Shown piece after piece: positions 21,601 through 32,800 of a stretch of DNA of 64,000 nt. The notes under the pieces were generated by a model, which did no database searches, was not told the DNA's origin, and worked only from the letters and a program-made list of their open reading frames with translations. A program made the translations under genes and the position numbers. Source of the DNA: Dactylorhiza incarnata. Its lineage: Eukaryota > Streptophyta > Magnoliopsida > Asparagales > Orchidaceae. The stretch covers positions 310,001 to 374,000 of the forward strand of contig JAWHQI010000507.1 of the NCBI GenBank assembly GCA_033032865.1, in the 5' to 3' direction. Position 1 is the first letter of the stretch, and each line of letters starts with the position of its first letter.

Positions 21601-21727
21601 CTACCCACACCTCTGGGGTTCTGATCGTACTTCGTCTGGTGCTCCGCGCTCTACCGTTGCTACTGCCGAGTCTTTTGATACCGTCGAGCGTCCCTCGGGA
21701 GTCACTTCTTCGGATTTCAGTCACCTG

Positions 21728-22051
21728 TTGGCCCAGTTTCAGCAGTTTCAGCAGTTCCAGCAATCTCAGTCCTCCACTGCTGCCTCTGCCTCTCCCAGCT
21801 CTTCATCCTCAGGTACTCCGTTTGCTTGCTCTGCGACCACGGTTGACCAGGGTTCGTCACCCTCGGTGATTGATTATGGTGCCACTAACCATATGACTGG
21901 TACGTCTTCCCTCCTGCGCCATGTTACTCCTTGCTCCCACCGGGATGTGCACCTTGCTGATGGCTCATTTACTCCTGTCCTCAGCCAAGGCACTATCTCT
22001 CTCTCTCTTCCTCTCTTTCCCTTGACTCTGTTCTTCTTGTACCTCACATGA
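21728..22051 (+). pseudogene. Copia protease (plus-strand element)
   Basis: VIDYGATNHMTGTSSLLRHV (about 21868-21927) is the Copia protease active site, normally DSGATDHMTG. Here Ser is Tyr, an unusual change next to the catalytic Asp. A Gln-rich stretch (FQQFQQFQQ) precedes it. The frame ends at 22051, and the following integrase is in another frame. Confidence 0.85.
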
Positions 22052-23360
22052 CTCTCAACCTTTTATCTGTTAGTAGTATTACTCGGGCGTTGAACTGCTC
22101 AGTCACTTTCTACCCTGATCATTGTGTTTTTCAGGACCTGCGATCCAGGAGGACTTTTGGTACGGGGATTGAGAAGAATGGGATGTATCATCTGGTGATG
22201 CCTCCCCCCACTGCTGCTACCACCATCATTGCTGCTTCTGCTTCGTCATCGAGTTTGCTTTGGCATGCCCGCCTCGGTCATGCTAGCCCTCCTCAGATGT
22301 TATCTGTTTGCCCAGATGTGTCTTTCTCTTTTCATTTTCATTGTGATGTTTGCGAATTGTCAAAACACACTCGCAGTACCTATGTATCTTCTGTTAGTCG
22401 TGCTACTTCTTATTTTGAGTTGATACATTCTGATGTTTGGGGCCCTGCCCCTATAGTTTCTTTTGATGGTTTTTCGTATTTTGTCACTTTTATTGATAAC
22501 TATTCTCGTTGTTTATGGGTTTATCTTCTGAAACGTAAATCTGACGTTCTTTCCGTTTACACTCACTTTACTGTTATGATACAGACACAACATGGCAAGT
22601 CTGTTCAGATTCTTCGCTCTGACAGTGGAGGTGAATACACCTCACGCTCCTTTGACATGTTTCTTCGCACTGAAGGCACCCTCCACCAGTTTTTGTGTCC
22701 GGCCACCCCCGAGCAAATTGGCGTGGCCGAACGCAAAAACCGTCACCTGTTGGACACTGTTCGATGCCTTCTTCGAGGCATGCATGTTCCTAAGTCCCAC
22801 TGGAGTGCTGCTCTCCTTACCGCGGCCTTTCTTATCAATCGAATTCCGTCCCGCCCCTTGGCGGTATTGCTCCCTACAGTCTTCTCCACCCTTCCGCCTC
22901 TGTTTTTCCCCTCCCTCTTCGGGTCTTTGGCTGTGTGTGTTGTCCAGGATCGGCGTCCTTCCCGGACAAAACTCGACGATCGGGCTGTCCGTTGTCTCTT
23001 TCTCGGCTACTCGACTACCACTAAGGGGTATCGCTGTTATGATCCCCATCTCCGTCGTATCATTCACTCTCGTGATGTGACGTTTCACGAGGAGGTACCC
23101 TTCTTTCCCTCTCCCTCGACTACCCCCGACCCCCATACTATTGTGCAACCTGTCCCGATCGTCCCCGTCGTCTCACCTCCATCACCTCCGCCCGTCCTAC
23201 TTACTTACACTCGCCACCGCGCGCCCACACCACCTGTTACTCCCATTTCTCCCTCAGTCCCGGCTCCATTGCACCTTCCGGTTGCAGGTACCTCTCTTGA
23301 GCCTCCTCCCTCTACTACCTCTGATGATTTACCTATTGCCTTGCGAAAGGGCCACCGGGC
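22048..23360 (+). pseudogene. Copia integrase (plus-strand element)
   Basis: It opens with HMTLNLLSVSSITRALNCSV. The HHCC zinc site is HARLGHASPPQM.. and CDVCELSK. The core has IHSDVWGPAPIVSFDGFSYF (first Asp), ILRSDSGGEYTSRSF (second Asp) and TPEQIGVAERKNRHLLD (Glu), so all three catalytic residues remain. A short out-of-frame patch lies at about 22860-22930. Then come DDRAVRCLFLGYSTTTKGYR and a Pro-rich linker. The integrase would insert the cDNA into the genome with 5-bp duplications. Confidence 0.88.
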
Positions 23361-25003
23361 TTGTGTTCGTTCTTTTGTTATGAGCATCCGCTGGCTAGTG
23401 TTGTTTCCTACCAGCGGTTCTCTCCCTCTTACCAGGTTTTTGTGGCTGCTGCTGATTCGGTCCGCATCCCTGCTTCGACTGCTGAGGACTTCCTTGATTC
23501 GTGGTGGGTTCGGGCCATGGAGGAGGAGATGACTGCTCTTCTTCATACCGGGACGTGGTCTCTTGTTCCTCTGCCTCCCGGGAAACGCACCGTTGGGTGC
23601 AAATGGGTCTATACTGTGAAGTATGGTGCTGATGGTTCGATTGATCGCTACAAGGCTCGCTTGGTGGCTAAGGGATTTACTCAGGCTCCTGATGAGTTTG
23701 GGGCCATGTTTGCTCTCGTGGCCAAGCTGACGAGTGTTCGTCTTCTGCTCTCCCTTGCGGCGTCCCGGGCATGGCCCCTCTACCAGCTCGATGTCAAGCT
23801 TTCCTCCATGGAACCTTACAGGAGGAGGTTTATATGGCTCCTCCACCGGGATTTGCCCTTCAGGGGGAGTATTCGGGCAGGGTTTGTCGTCTACACAAAT
23901 CCCTGTACGGCCTGAAGCAATCACCGCGTGCCTGGTTTGACCGGTTCAGCACTGTTATTCTTCAGATAGGCTTCACTCAGTGTCATGCGGATCACACTTG
24001 CTTTGTTCGTGCCACGCCAGAGGGCCGTCATGCCATTGTCTTGGTCTATGTTGACGACATTATTCTTACTGGGGATGACTCTGCTGGTATTTCTAAGGTG
24101 AAAGCTACTCTCCGCTCCGCCTTTGAGGTAAAAGATCTTGGATCTCTCCGTTATTTCCTTGGGATTGAAGTGGCTCGCTCCCGACAGGGCATCTCCATAT
24201 CCCAGCGAAAGTACACCTTATTTCTCCTCCGGGATTCTGGTCTCTTGGGTTGTCGTCCTGTGCGTACGCCTATGGATACCAATCATCGTCTTCATGCTGA
24301 ATCTGGTGATCCTCTACTAGACCCTTCTCAGTACCAGCGTCTGGTTGGCCGCCTGATATACTTGACAAATACGAGGCCAGACATCAGCTTCTCAGTAGGC
24401 GTTCTGAGTCAGTTTATGCATTTTCCTATGACTGCTCATCTAGAGGCTGCTCGGCGTGTTCTTCGCTATCTCAAGCATGCTCCTGGTCTTGGGCTATTCT
24501 ATCGGGCTGACAGTGTCTCCAGTCTCTCCTGCTTCACTGATGCTGATTTCGCCGGTTCTTTGACTGATCGCCGCTTTACTACCGGCCTCTGTGTGTTTCA
24601 TGGTGATCATCTTGTTTCATGGCGGAGTAAGAAACAACACATTGTATTGCGCTCGTCCGCTGAGTCCGAATACCGTGCCATGGCACACGGTGTTACTGAG
24701 TTGATTTGGCTTCGATCGTTGCTGACTGAACTTGGTCTATCCCTGACCACTGGCTCGACTCTCTACTGTGACAATAAGTCAGCTCTTCTTCTCACTCAGG
24801 ATTCGGTGCTTCATGAGTGCACCAAACACATAGAGATGGATGTTCACTTCCTTCGTGATCACGTTCGTACTGGGACCGTCCTTCCTACTTATGTCCCTTC
24901 GGCCGAGCAACTTGCTGATGCCTTCACTAAGGCCCTTGGTCCTACTCGTTCAGATTTGCTCTCTTCCAAGCTGGGCATGATTGACATCTTTTCTCCACCT
25001 TGA
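23361..25003 (+). pseudogene. Copia RT and RNase H (plus-strand element)
   Basis: It is in two frames joined near 23790. The first has KRTVGCKWVYTVKYGADGSI and YKARLVAKGFTQA. The second has EEVYMAPPPGFALQGEYSGR, SLYGLKQSPRAWFDRF, the catalytic VYVDDIILTGDD (about 24045-24080), and YFLGIEVARSRQGISISQRK. RNase H shows SCFTDADFAGS, RSSAESEYRAMA and LYCDNKSALL with its acidic residues in place. The frame ends at the stop TGA at 25001-25003, which overlaps the polypurine tract. A deletion near 23690 removes part of the usual YDETFAPV stretch. Confidence 0.9.
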
Positions 25004-25010
25004 GGGGGAG
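25002..25010 (+). promoter_or_regulatory. Polypurine tract of plus-strand Copia
   Basis: GAGGGGGAG immediately before the 3' LTR, the primer site for plus-strand DNA synthesis. The minus-strand Copia at 29745-34740 has the same tract. Confidence 0.88.
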
Positions 25011-25171
25011 TATTGGAGTTATTATTATCAATGTATTTGTATATTTATGGTCTGCATGTATCGTGTGTATTGTTGTAGGGCTTAATTGTAATTATCCATC
25101 TTTGAGATATTTTATATATATGTTAGGACTCCACATTGGAGACCTAAGGGCTTTCATTATTCTCTCCTACA
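25011..25171 (+). repeat. 3' LTR of plus-strand Copia
   Basis: Pairs with 20178-20336. The differences seen are ATCAATG for ATCAGTG, GCATGTATCGTG for GCATATATCATG, and a two-base longer TA run. Confidence 0.9.
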
Positions 25172-25173
25172 GT

Positions 25174-25505
25174 ACACGCCCGTGACTCTCAAGTCAAGCC
25201 CCTGTTCACTCATGTCGCACACGCCCAGCCCAGATCACGCCTAGAGGATGTTTCGCCAATGTCACGCCCGTGTAGTGCAAATGTCACGGGCGTGCACCCC
25301 TTTGCCTCCAGAATTACGCGTCGTCCCGCCTCTGATTTCCCGCCAGCAGCAATTTAAAGAGTACACGCCCTAGGTCACGAGCGTGACCTAGGGCGTGACG
25401 CGCACGTAACGCCTGCAATAACTCCAGAAGGCTTCCTCTCCGCAGCAGTTTCGCTCCCGGCCCTTACACGCCCTTGGTCACGGGCGTGACCGAGGGCGTG
25501 TAACC
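25174..25505. repeat. CACGCCC/GGGCGTG inverted motif cluster, right part
   Basis: The strongest hairpin is at about 25465-25503, where TTACACGCCCTTGGTCACG faces GGCGTGACCGAGGGCGTGTA. A second is GTACACGCCCTAGGTCACG facing AGCGTGACCTAGGGCGTGAC at about 25360-25400. It belongs to the solo LTR. Confidence 0.7.
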
Positions 25506-26474
25506 TCAACTTTCTGCCTATTTAAAAGCAGCTTCTCCACAACTCAAGGGACGAATTTTGGGAGTTCTTTTCTTCATTTCTTGTATTGTTTTCCTGTTTT
25601 AAGTATTCTTGTACTTTATTTTCTTCTTTGCAATTGTAATTTTCAATTCAATAGTTTGTATTTCTCTTTTGCAAAAATCAATAAAATAGCTCTTTATTCT
25701 CTCATTCTCTTCTTCTTCATTATGTATTCTCTTCTTCTTGTTGATTCTTTTATCTCAATGAGTAACTAAATTTCTATTTGTAATCGATCGAGATGATCCA
25801 AGGAATAATAAAAGTCATGAATTAATTTAGATCTTCCTTTTCTCTTCTTTTGAATGCTTAAGATTTATTCTTGATTTTAATGTAATAAGATTATATTGTC
25901 GATATATAATTCTCGTTCTTGTTCTCGTATTTTAATTAGCCGAACGGCTCATAAAGCGATTTGTTCATTCAAGGATAAAGAGAGTTGCATGCAACCCTCG
26001 AGAGAGGATGACATAAATCTCCCGGATTGGAGTCAAATCCAATAGCGGTGTTCACCACGATAAGCGAGTTTTAGGGGTTTCGATTCTAGAACGAAAGTTC
26101 GGTTGATCAACCTAAACTCAGTTGAATGTATCATCGACAGAGGTGCGTTTACAATTTGGGAACCTCCACGGTCGAAGCGATTTTCTTAATAGAATTAGAA
26201 TTCTTATTTCTTCTATTTTATTTTCATTCCGAGGTGATTCAAGATCGAGTGCTAGCTTTTTAAACCATTGTGTTAATCGTTTTTACTTTGCTTTTTTCTT
26301 TTTCTTACAAAACAAACCAACCCAAAGTTCTATTGGTAGGATAATATAGATTTTCTCAAAGTAAAAGTATTTAGCTCGCCCGAATTTTTATACGGTCTTG
26401 GTTTTTATAAACCTATGCTACTTCCGACACAGTACACTTGTCGTTATCGTTTGCAGGCATAGTTTTGCACATCA
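25506..26474. other. 3' part of solo LTR
   Basis: AT-rich, non-coding. It includes an AATAAAATAG-type signal near 25680 and the LTR end GCACATCA. Short open frames here show no domain. Confidence 0.6.
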
Positions 26475-26944
26475 CCCAATCAACTTAATCATTGGAGATA
26501 TTAGTTAAGGAGTAAAGACCAGAAGAATTGTGCAAAATGAAGGGCCAGTTTGGGTGAGCTGTTGTTGATGAATAGCTGCTGATAGTAAAAGTGTTGTTTT
26601 TGGAAAACATAAAAAACTGTTTGTGTGAAATGGAGTTTGCAGAGCTTTTGATAAGCTGTTTTGTACAAACTGTTTGGCAAAAATGAAGTTTTAGGTTAAT
26701 TTTTTCTATTTAATTTAACTTTTTTGTTCAATACTTGAAATAGTTTTAAACATATGAAACCAACGTCATACGACATACCAAATAAAATTTAAATGTTTTT
26801 CAGATATTACAAACCAACATTACAAAAAAAATTTTAAACTCTCAACGTACCGATCCAACTGTTGCATGCAAGTAGTTTGTTGTATCACCTACATGATTAA
26901 AAATATTTTATTTTAGATTCTTATATTAAATTAAAATTTTAAAT

Positions 26945-28251
26945 GTGTAACGAATATTACCTTCTTGCCTCATGGAGCTCTTGCGCTATAAACTCGCTCA
27001 GTGTTATCATCTCGTCTACACCACTTGCTGTATCAATGCATGTATCATGTCATCTCTGTGAGTCTACACCGCCTCCCGTACGCATTCCCTTACCTTCTTT
27101 AAAATCAGGATCTATACGTGATGGATGCCTCCGTATAAAGTTATACAAAGTCATTGTCGCCAAGACGATATGTGTCTGTTTCTTAAAACTATAGCTTGGC
27201 ATATCGCGCAGTATTGCCTATTTTTTCTTCCATACACCAAATGTGCGTTCAATCACACTCCTAAGGGAAGAGTATGCTTGATTAAAAATTTCTCGAAGTC
27301 CCTCCATTGGACGATTACTACGAGCAAAATCAGGAAGATGGTACCGTGTATCTGGATATGGTTTTTTATAGCCTCATTGTAGTGAATATCCAACATCTAC
27401 CATATAATACTTTCCTGCACGATCGACGCACAAATTTTAATAAAAAAAGGGAAAAACTAATATATGAACTACAATTATAACTTTATTACCTCTGGGGGGT
27501 GCGGGATGTTATACTTAGGATTGCTTATAGCAAAATTAAAAATCCGACTATCATGCGCAGATCCCTCTCAACCAGCCACGGCGAAAGTAAAATACATGTT
27601 GAAGTCACAAACAGCCATTACATTTTGTGTTGTAATTCCATGCCACCCAATATATGATACTTGTTTTTTAACTGGAATACTTGCATCAACATGTGTTCCG
27701 TCTATGACACCAATACAATCTTTAAAGAATGACATGTAACGCTCATCTTCCATAATTTCTGGTTGAGTAGTAGAAAAATATCCCTCTTCTAACACTCTAA
27801 TATCTTCCGCAAAGTGTAGTAGGGCACGAAGACCTTCACTAAAATATCTGCTAGTAGTCTCGGTTGAATGCTGAAACCGCTCACTTGTTTTTCTGATAGT
27901 CTCGTTATGTGATAAAACATATAATGTAATTGCAAGGACCACTCTACTCGTTGTTCTTCGTGAAACTTGCAATCCGTAGTTTTGTTCTAAAGTTTGCAGT
28001 AGATCAAAAAATATTACTTTTGGCATTCTGAAAGCATTATGAAATCTAATTGGATGCCCACCAACCAATTCACCCAACCATTTATCACCGATTTGTTTTG
28101 ATGTCATGCATGGTGTGCTCGAATTGAAAAAACTAGTGTGTTCAGCTAACACAAATATCGTCGAAGTTAGAATTTGATGGTAGGCAGCAGCATGATGCCT
28201 TCTAACCCTTTCATACTCATCACTAGAATATTCAGAGTCATCACTCGACAT
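26945..28251 (-). pseudogene. PIF/Harbinger transposase
   Basis: ATG at 28251 (MSSDDSEYSSDEYERVRRHH). The frame is open to a TGA at 27568-27570 after FTFAVAG, where the family has Trp (AGWEGSAHDSR). Beyond it the same frame continues to about 26945 with a second stop, also at a Trp position, after FGVWKKK. The DDE_4 motifs are CIGVIDGTHVDASIP (first Asp, about 27675), GSAHDSRIF (second Asp, about 27550) and VIERTFGVW (Glu, about 27245). The N-terminal part has an LSHNETIRKTSERFQHS helix-turn-helix-like stretch. The transposase would cut and paste the element at 3-bp targets. Two nonsense changes, both TGG to TGA or TAG, inactivate it. Confidence 0.88.
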
Positions 28252-28507
28252 TCTTTGCGTCACACAAATAAAATAAATTACAAAATGAATTATAGCGTTG
28301 TGACAATAGGTAATGTAGTAATAAAATAAAGGAACAACTTGACAAAAACATAAGATAGACATAAGTAAATCAGTACTGATAAAAACAACTTGACAAAAAC
28401 ATAAGATAGACATAGGTAATGTATCAAGATGAAAGGGTACACATAGCAATGAATGTTACATAATATGAAAGCAACAACGTAACAAAGGATCATCACAACA
28501 TCTCCTA

Positions 28508-29429
28508 CTAGGACCCTTTCTCGTAGCGGGTACGCAACCATTTCACCCTGATCTCCTCCCTGGGACACATAAAAGTCTCCCTATGGTTCTTATCCATCAG
28601 CAGTATTGTAGCAAAATCTAAAAAATCATACTCCTTGCATATTTCAGGGTAGGATTCAAGTTTCTCCAAAGCTTGTGCAATAGTGAATGGGCAAGTCGTT
28701 CTTGGCGGCTCCCGGAGAGATAAACTGATATCCTTATTAGATTCCACAAAATCAATTTAGACTGAGCTGGTTGCCTTTTCCCCTTCTTCCGTCGTTTAAA
28801 AGATTCAGATGTCATGGATGGATCAATACTCTCTGCATTTTCACTGATCTCAACCGGATCAGTGTCCTCCTCAGACATAGCTCGCTCATCAATATACTCT
28901 CGGGCTTGGGACATAGTGTTCGGGGTACAAGCATGAACTCTAATGGCGACAACCGAACTGATCATCATGTTCAGTTTTTCCTCAAGTTCTGGTGCTATGC
29001 CTGCATACCGAAACTTCTTCGCTGCGGGAACAACCTAATACAAGAAAATAGTTAAATAAAAGGAAAAAGTTAGAGATAATGAAATTTTAATTTAAAAGTT
29101 TACCTTCAACCTCTCATTCCACCATTCGTCTGAAGCGTCGATGGTTTGCCTGGATGAGTTCCAACCTAGCCCAGTTTCCCCTCTTTTGAGCTCAACCCAC
29201 AGCTTCCACTCTTTTTTCAGGTGGTCTATTTATTTTTCATTTGAATTTTGTCGTACTTCTTTCCGATTCTTTGCTCAAATTTTAAAACTAGATTGTTCCA
29301 GCCTTCTTTATTGAAATGTGTAGTCGGACGATTCCCGAGTTCAATTTCAGTAATACATAGGTCGCAGAAGATAAAAATATCATTTTGATCCCATATTGCT
29401 GATACCCCTCCATCCTTTGGTTTCCCCAT
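28508..29429 (-). pseudogene. PIF/Harbinger Myb/trihelix accessory protein (ORF1)
   Basis: ATG at 29429 (MGKPKDGGVSAIWDQNDIFI). The Myb_DNA-bind_3 (trihelix) domain follows: FCDLCITEIELGNRPTTHFN, KEGWNNLVLKFEQRIGKKYD. A one-base loss near 29226 shifts frame into DHLKKEWKLWVELKRGETGL and DASDEWWNERLK. A 69-bp intron (29035-29103, GT..AG) joins to VVPAAKKFRYAGIAPELEEK. A second frameshift near 28747 leads to the C-terminal half ending at 28508 (KWLRTRYEKGS). In this superfamily the protein binds the transposase and the element ends and is needed for transposition. Confidence 0.82.
29035..29103 (-). other. Intron in the Harbinger ORF1
   Basis: Minus strand: exon end AAG then GTAAAC, and TATTAG before GTTGTTCCCG. 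The predicted join places NERLK before VVPAAKKF, as in related ORF1 proteins. Confidence 0.75.
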
Positions 29430-29459
29430 CTACACATTTTTTTAAAAACCTTAAACCAA

Positions 29460-29739
29460 AAAAAACATAAAACTCATAGGAATAAATCACACATAAACAC
29501 AATCATACACAAGTGCACATAAACACACTCATACACACACACATACTCAGAAACACAAACACAATCATATTTCAACAGAAACACAAACACAATCATACTA
29601 TTTCAACATAAACACACACACTCATACACATAGACACACACACACACACTCATAGTATTTCAACATAAACACACACACACACACACTCATACACATATAA
29701 GTATACACACATAAACACACTACATACTCAAACACATTC
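29460..29739. repeat. AC-rich microsatellite, left of Copia
   Basis: Interspersed CACACA, ACATAAACACACTCATACAC and similar units. The block continues at 34746-34940 on the other side of the Copia insertion, so the Copia landed inside it. Confidence 0.85.
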
Positions 29740-29744
29740 ATACT

Positions 29745-29875
29745 AGTAGAAACGGGAATTTTATTATGATAACCCTAAACCGGGCAAGCACATACATATA
29801 TAAAGGCGACATACACGTGACATATCACGTGCATAATAAATGCGAAAAATAACAAAAAAAGGCGAATATTCAACT
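29745..29875 (-). repeat. 3' LTR of minus-strand Copia
   Basis: Plus-strand view AGTAGAAACGGGAATTTTAT to GGCGAATATTCAACT. It differs from the other LTR only at AAAGGCGAC against AAAGGTGAC. At 131 bp it is very short for an LTR retrotransposon. The stop codon of gag-pol lies a few bases inside it. Confidence 0.93.
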
Positions 29876-32800
29876 CTCCCCCTCAAGTTGGGAATATATA
29901 TTGATCATTCCCAACTTGTTAGTGTTGTCCTTGAAGCTGTCGCTGCATAGCCCCTTGGTGAAGACATCGGCAAGCTGGTCAAAAGAGTTTACAAACGGAG
30001 TACAAATATTCCCCTTGTCAAGGTGATCCTTGAAGAAATGTCTATCGACTTCCACATGTTTGGTTCTGTCATGCTGCACAGGATTGTGTGCAATGCTGAT
30101 AGCAGCCTTATTGTCACAATAGATCATAATAGGATTGTTCCCTTGAAGACCTATATCACGGAGAATAGTCTTCATCCACAGTCCCTCACAAACGCCTTGG
30201 GCCATGGCCCTATACTTTGCTTCTGCGCTTGAGCGAGCTACCACATTCTGCTTCTTGCTCTTCCACGAAACGAGGTTGCCTCCTACAAAGGTGCAGTACC
30301 CAGTGGTAGACTTTCTGTCGTCTTGGCTACCAGCCCAATCAGCATCTGTAAACACTTCAACATCCAAAGACTGACTGTTTTTGAACAAAATCCCACGTCC
30401 TGGTGCCTTTTTGAGATAACGTAACACCCTGAAGACAGCCTGCTGATGACGTATGGAAGGAGAGTGCATATACCTGCTTAGGACTCCAACAGCGTATGTA
30501 ATGTCAGGGCGAATATGGGACAAGTATATAAGCCGCCCAACCAGACGTTGGTATTTTGAGGCATCCACTTTCTCCCCACTAATATCTGCATCAATTTTGT
30601 GATTAGCCTCAATAGGAGTGTCCACAGGGGCACACCCAAGCATCCCAGTCTCCTCAAGAAGATCGAGAGTATACTTCCTTTGGGAGATGAAGATCCCACG
30701 TTGAGACCTTGCAACTTCAATTCCCAGGAAATATTTCAGCTTCCCCAGGTCCTTGACTTCGAATTCTTTGCCTAGTTGTTTTTTTAAATGATTGATCTCC
30801 TCCAAGTAGTCTCCGGTAATGATGATATCATCCACATACACAATAAGAATAGAAACCTGAGGACCCTTCCTCTTGATAAAGAGAGTGTGATCAGCTTGAC
30901 TTTGAGTGTATCCAAGTTGAAGCATGGTCTTGTAGAAACGTCCAAACCACGCTCTCGGAGACTGCTTTAGGCCGTACAGGGATTTTAGAAGGTGGCAGAC
31001 CCTCCCCTTGGATCCTTCGATCTCAGAGCCCGGGGGAATATCCATGTAGACTTCCTCTTCCAGATCACCATTTAAGAACGCATTCTTGATATCAAGTTGC
31101 AGTAGCTCCCATTTACGACTCGCAGCACAGGAGAGAAGCACACGGATTGAATTTATCTTTGCAACAGGAGCAAATGTCTCTTGATAGTCAATGCCCTGAG
31201 CTTGGGTATATCCTTGGGCCACCAACCGAGCTTTGTACCTCTCCACCATTCCATCTTGATTTTGTTTAACTGTGAAGACCCAACGGGATTCGACCGTTCG
31301 CTTCCTAGGAGGAAGACTAGCAAGCCTCCATGTCTTGTTTTTATCCAAGGCGCACAGTTCCTCCTCCATTGCCTTTTTCCACTCAGGTATCTGAACAGCC
31401 TCCTGCCATGTCTTAGGAATCACAATAGATGAAAGAGAAGAGATAAAAGCTTTATGGGCCTGAGAGAGGTGATCATAACAAATGTAGTTGGCAATAAGGT
31501 GTTTGGTGCCACCCTTTTTACCTATAAGACGAGCCAGAGGAATATGGAGGTCATCATCAGAATCTGGTGCGGAGACAGTCACCGGCACTGGCGAAACATC
31601 CGCAGTCTGCACTTGCTCAACAGTCGTGGGACGACGGGAGTATGTGCATAAGATAGGAGGAGCGTAGTGGGAAGGAATGGGAGGAACGGGAGGAAGGAGA
31701 GTAATGGAAGGAAGGGGATTGACAATGGGAAGAGGATAATCGATGGTCTCGTCATCATCACTAGTCGTCTCCCCCTGACGAGGACCAAAGTACGGCTCCC
31801 CCTCACGAAAGGTAACATCCACAGTGCAATAGTAGCGACGAGACGGAGGGTGATAACACCGATACCCTTTTGTGGTAGAAGAGTAACCAACAAAAACACA
31901 CCGAAGGGAACGCGCATCGAGTTTATCACGATGTGGGGTATGGGCGTGGACAAAACACACGGAGCCGAAGATGCGAGGGGCAAGATGAGAGGTGTGGACA
32001 ATGTGTTTTTTTTCAAGGCACGACAGAGGCGTAGCAAAAGAGAGAGCACGGGATGGAAGACGGTTGATGAGATGGGCAGCAGTGAGAACAACATCGCCCC
32101 AGTAGGATTTAGGAAGGTGCATAGCAAGGAGGAAGCACCGGGCCACCTCCAGCAAGTGCCTATTCTTCCGTTCAGCCACCCCATTTTGAGTGGAAGTGTG
32201 CACACACGTAGTTTGATGTATGATGCCATGGTCGGCAAGATAGGCCCCAAAAACGCCCCGGTCGTCATATTCCCCACCATTATCGCTACGAAGCACACGT
32301 ATTTTTCCTCCAAATTGTTGGGTCACCATCTTATGAAAAATTTGAAAATAAGAAAGCACGTCACTTTTCCTTTTTAGCAAATAGACCCACGTAGTGCGAG
32401 AATGACAATCAATAAAAGTAACAAACCACTTATAGCCAGATAAAGATAACACAGGGGATGGACCCCAAACATCGGAGTGAATAACATCAAAAGGACATAA
32501 ACTAGGAACGGATAAATGACTAGTACTCCGACGGACATGTTTAGATTGTTCACACGCATCACAAGAAAAAGACTGAAGTAAAGGACGAAAAACAGGAAAC
32601 AGTTTAGCAAGATATAAAGGAGAAGGGTGGCCAAGGCGCTGGTGCCATCGTCGAATGTCATGTAGAGTCGGAGATCTGATGGAAGAGAGAGCACTTGGAG
32701 AAGACTGGTTCAGCAAGTACAGTCCGCCAACATTCCTACCACTGCCAAGCGTCCGCCTCGTACCCAGATCCTGAAACACACAAACATCAGGGAAAAAGGT

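Larger units (their letters stand above)
20178..25171 (+). mobile_element. Short-LTR Ty1/Copia element, plus strand
   Basis: About 4994 bp, with LTRs of 159 bp (20178-20336) and 161 bp (25011-25171), target duplication GTACA at 20173-20177 and 25172-25176, PBS directly after the 5' LTR, and polypurine tract before the 3' LTR. The domain order is Gag, protease, integrase, RT, RNase H. The LTRs differ at about four bases plus a two-base indel. At least four frame changes and one nonsense codon make it non-autonomous. Confidence 0.92.
19795..26474. mobile_element. Solo LTR (Gypsy-like) carrying a Copia insertion
   Basis: It interrupts the TE1 integrase-RT linker. CCCAA at 19790-19794 and 26475-26479 is a 5-bp target duplication, and the TE1 frame HPI..LIIGDI is continuous across it. 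Without the Copia insert it is about 1.7 kb, non-coding, beginning TTATGAGTAGTTTATATACTC and ending GTTTTGCACATCA. The ACATCA end is usual for LTRs of Athila/Tat-type Gypsy elements. The identical stretch around the ends is actually 10 bp (ATCACCCAAT), so a Mutator-like origin is a weaker alternative; no terminal inverted repeat was seen. Confidence 0.6.

Noticed and set aside
31667..32377. 236-codon plus-strand frame
   Set aside because: Opposite strand of the intact Copia integrase; composition shadow.
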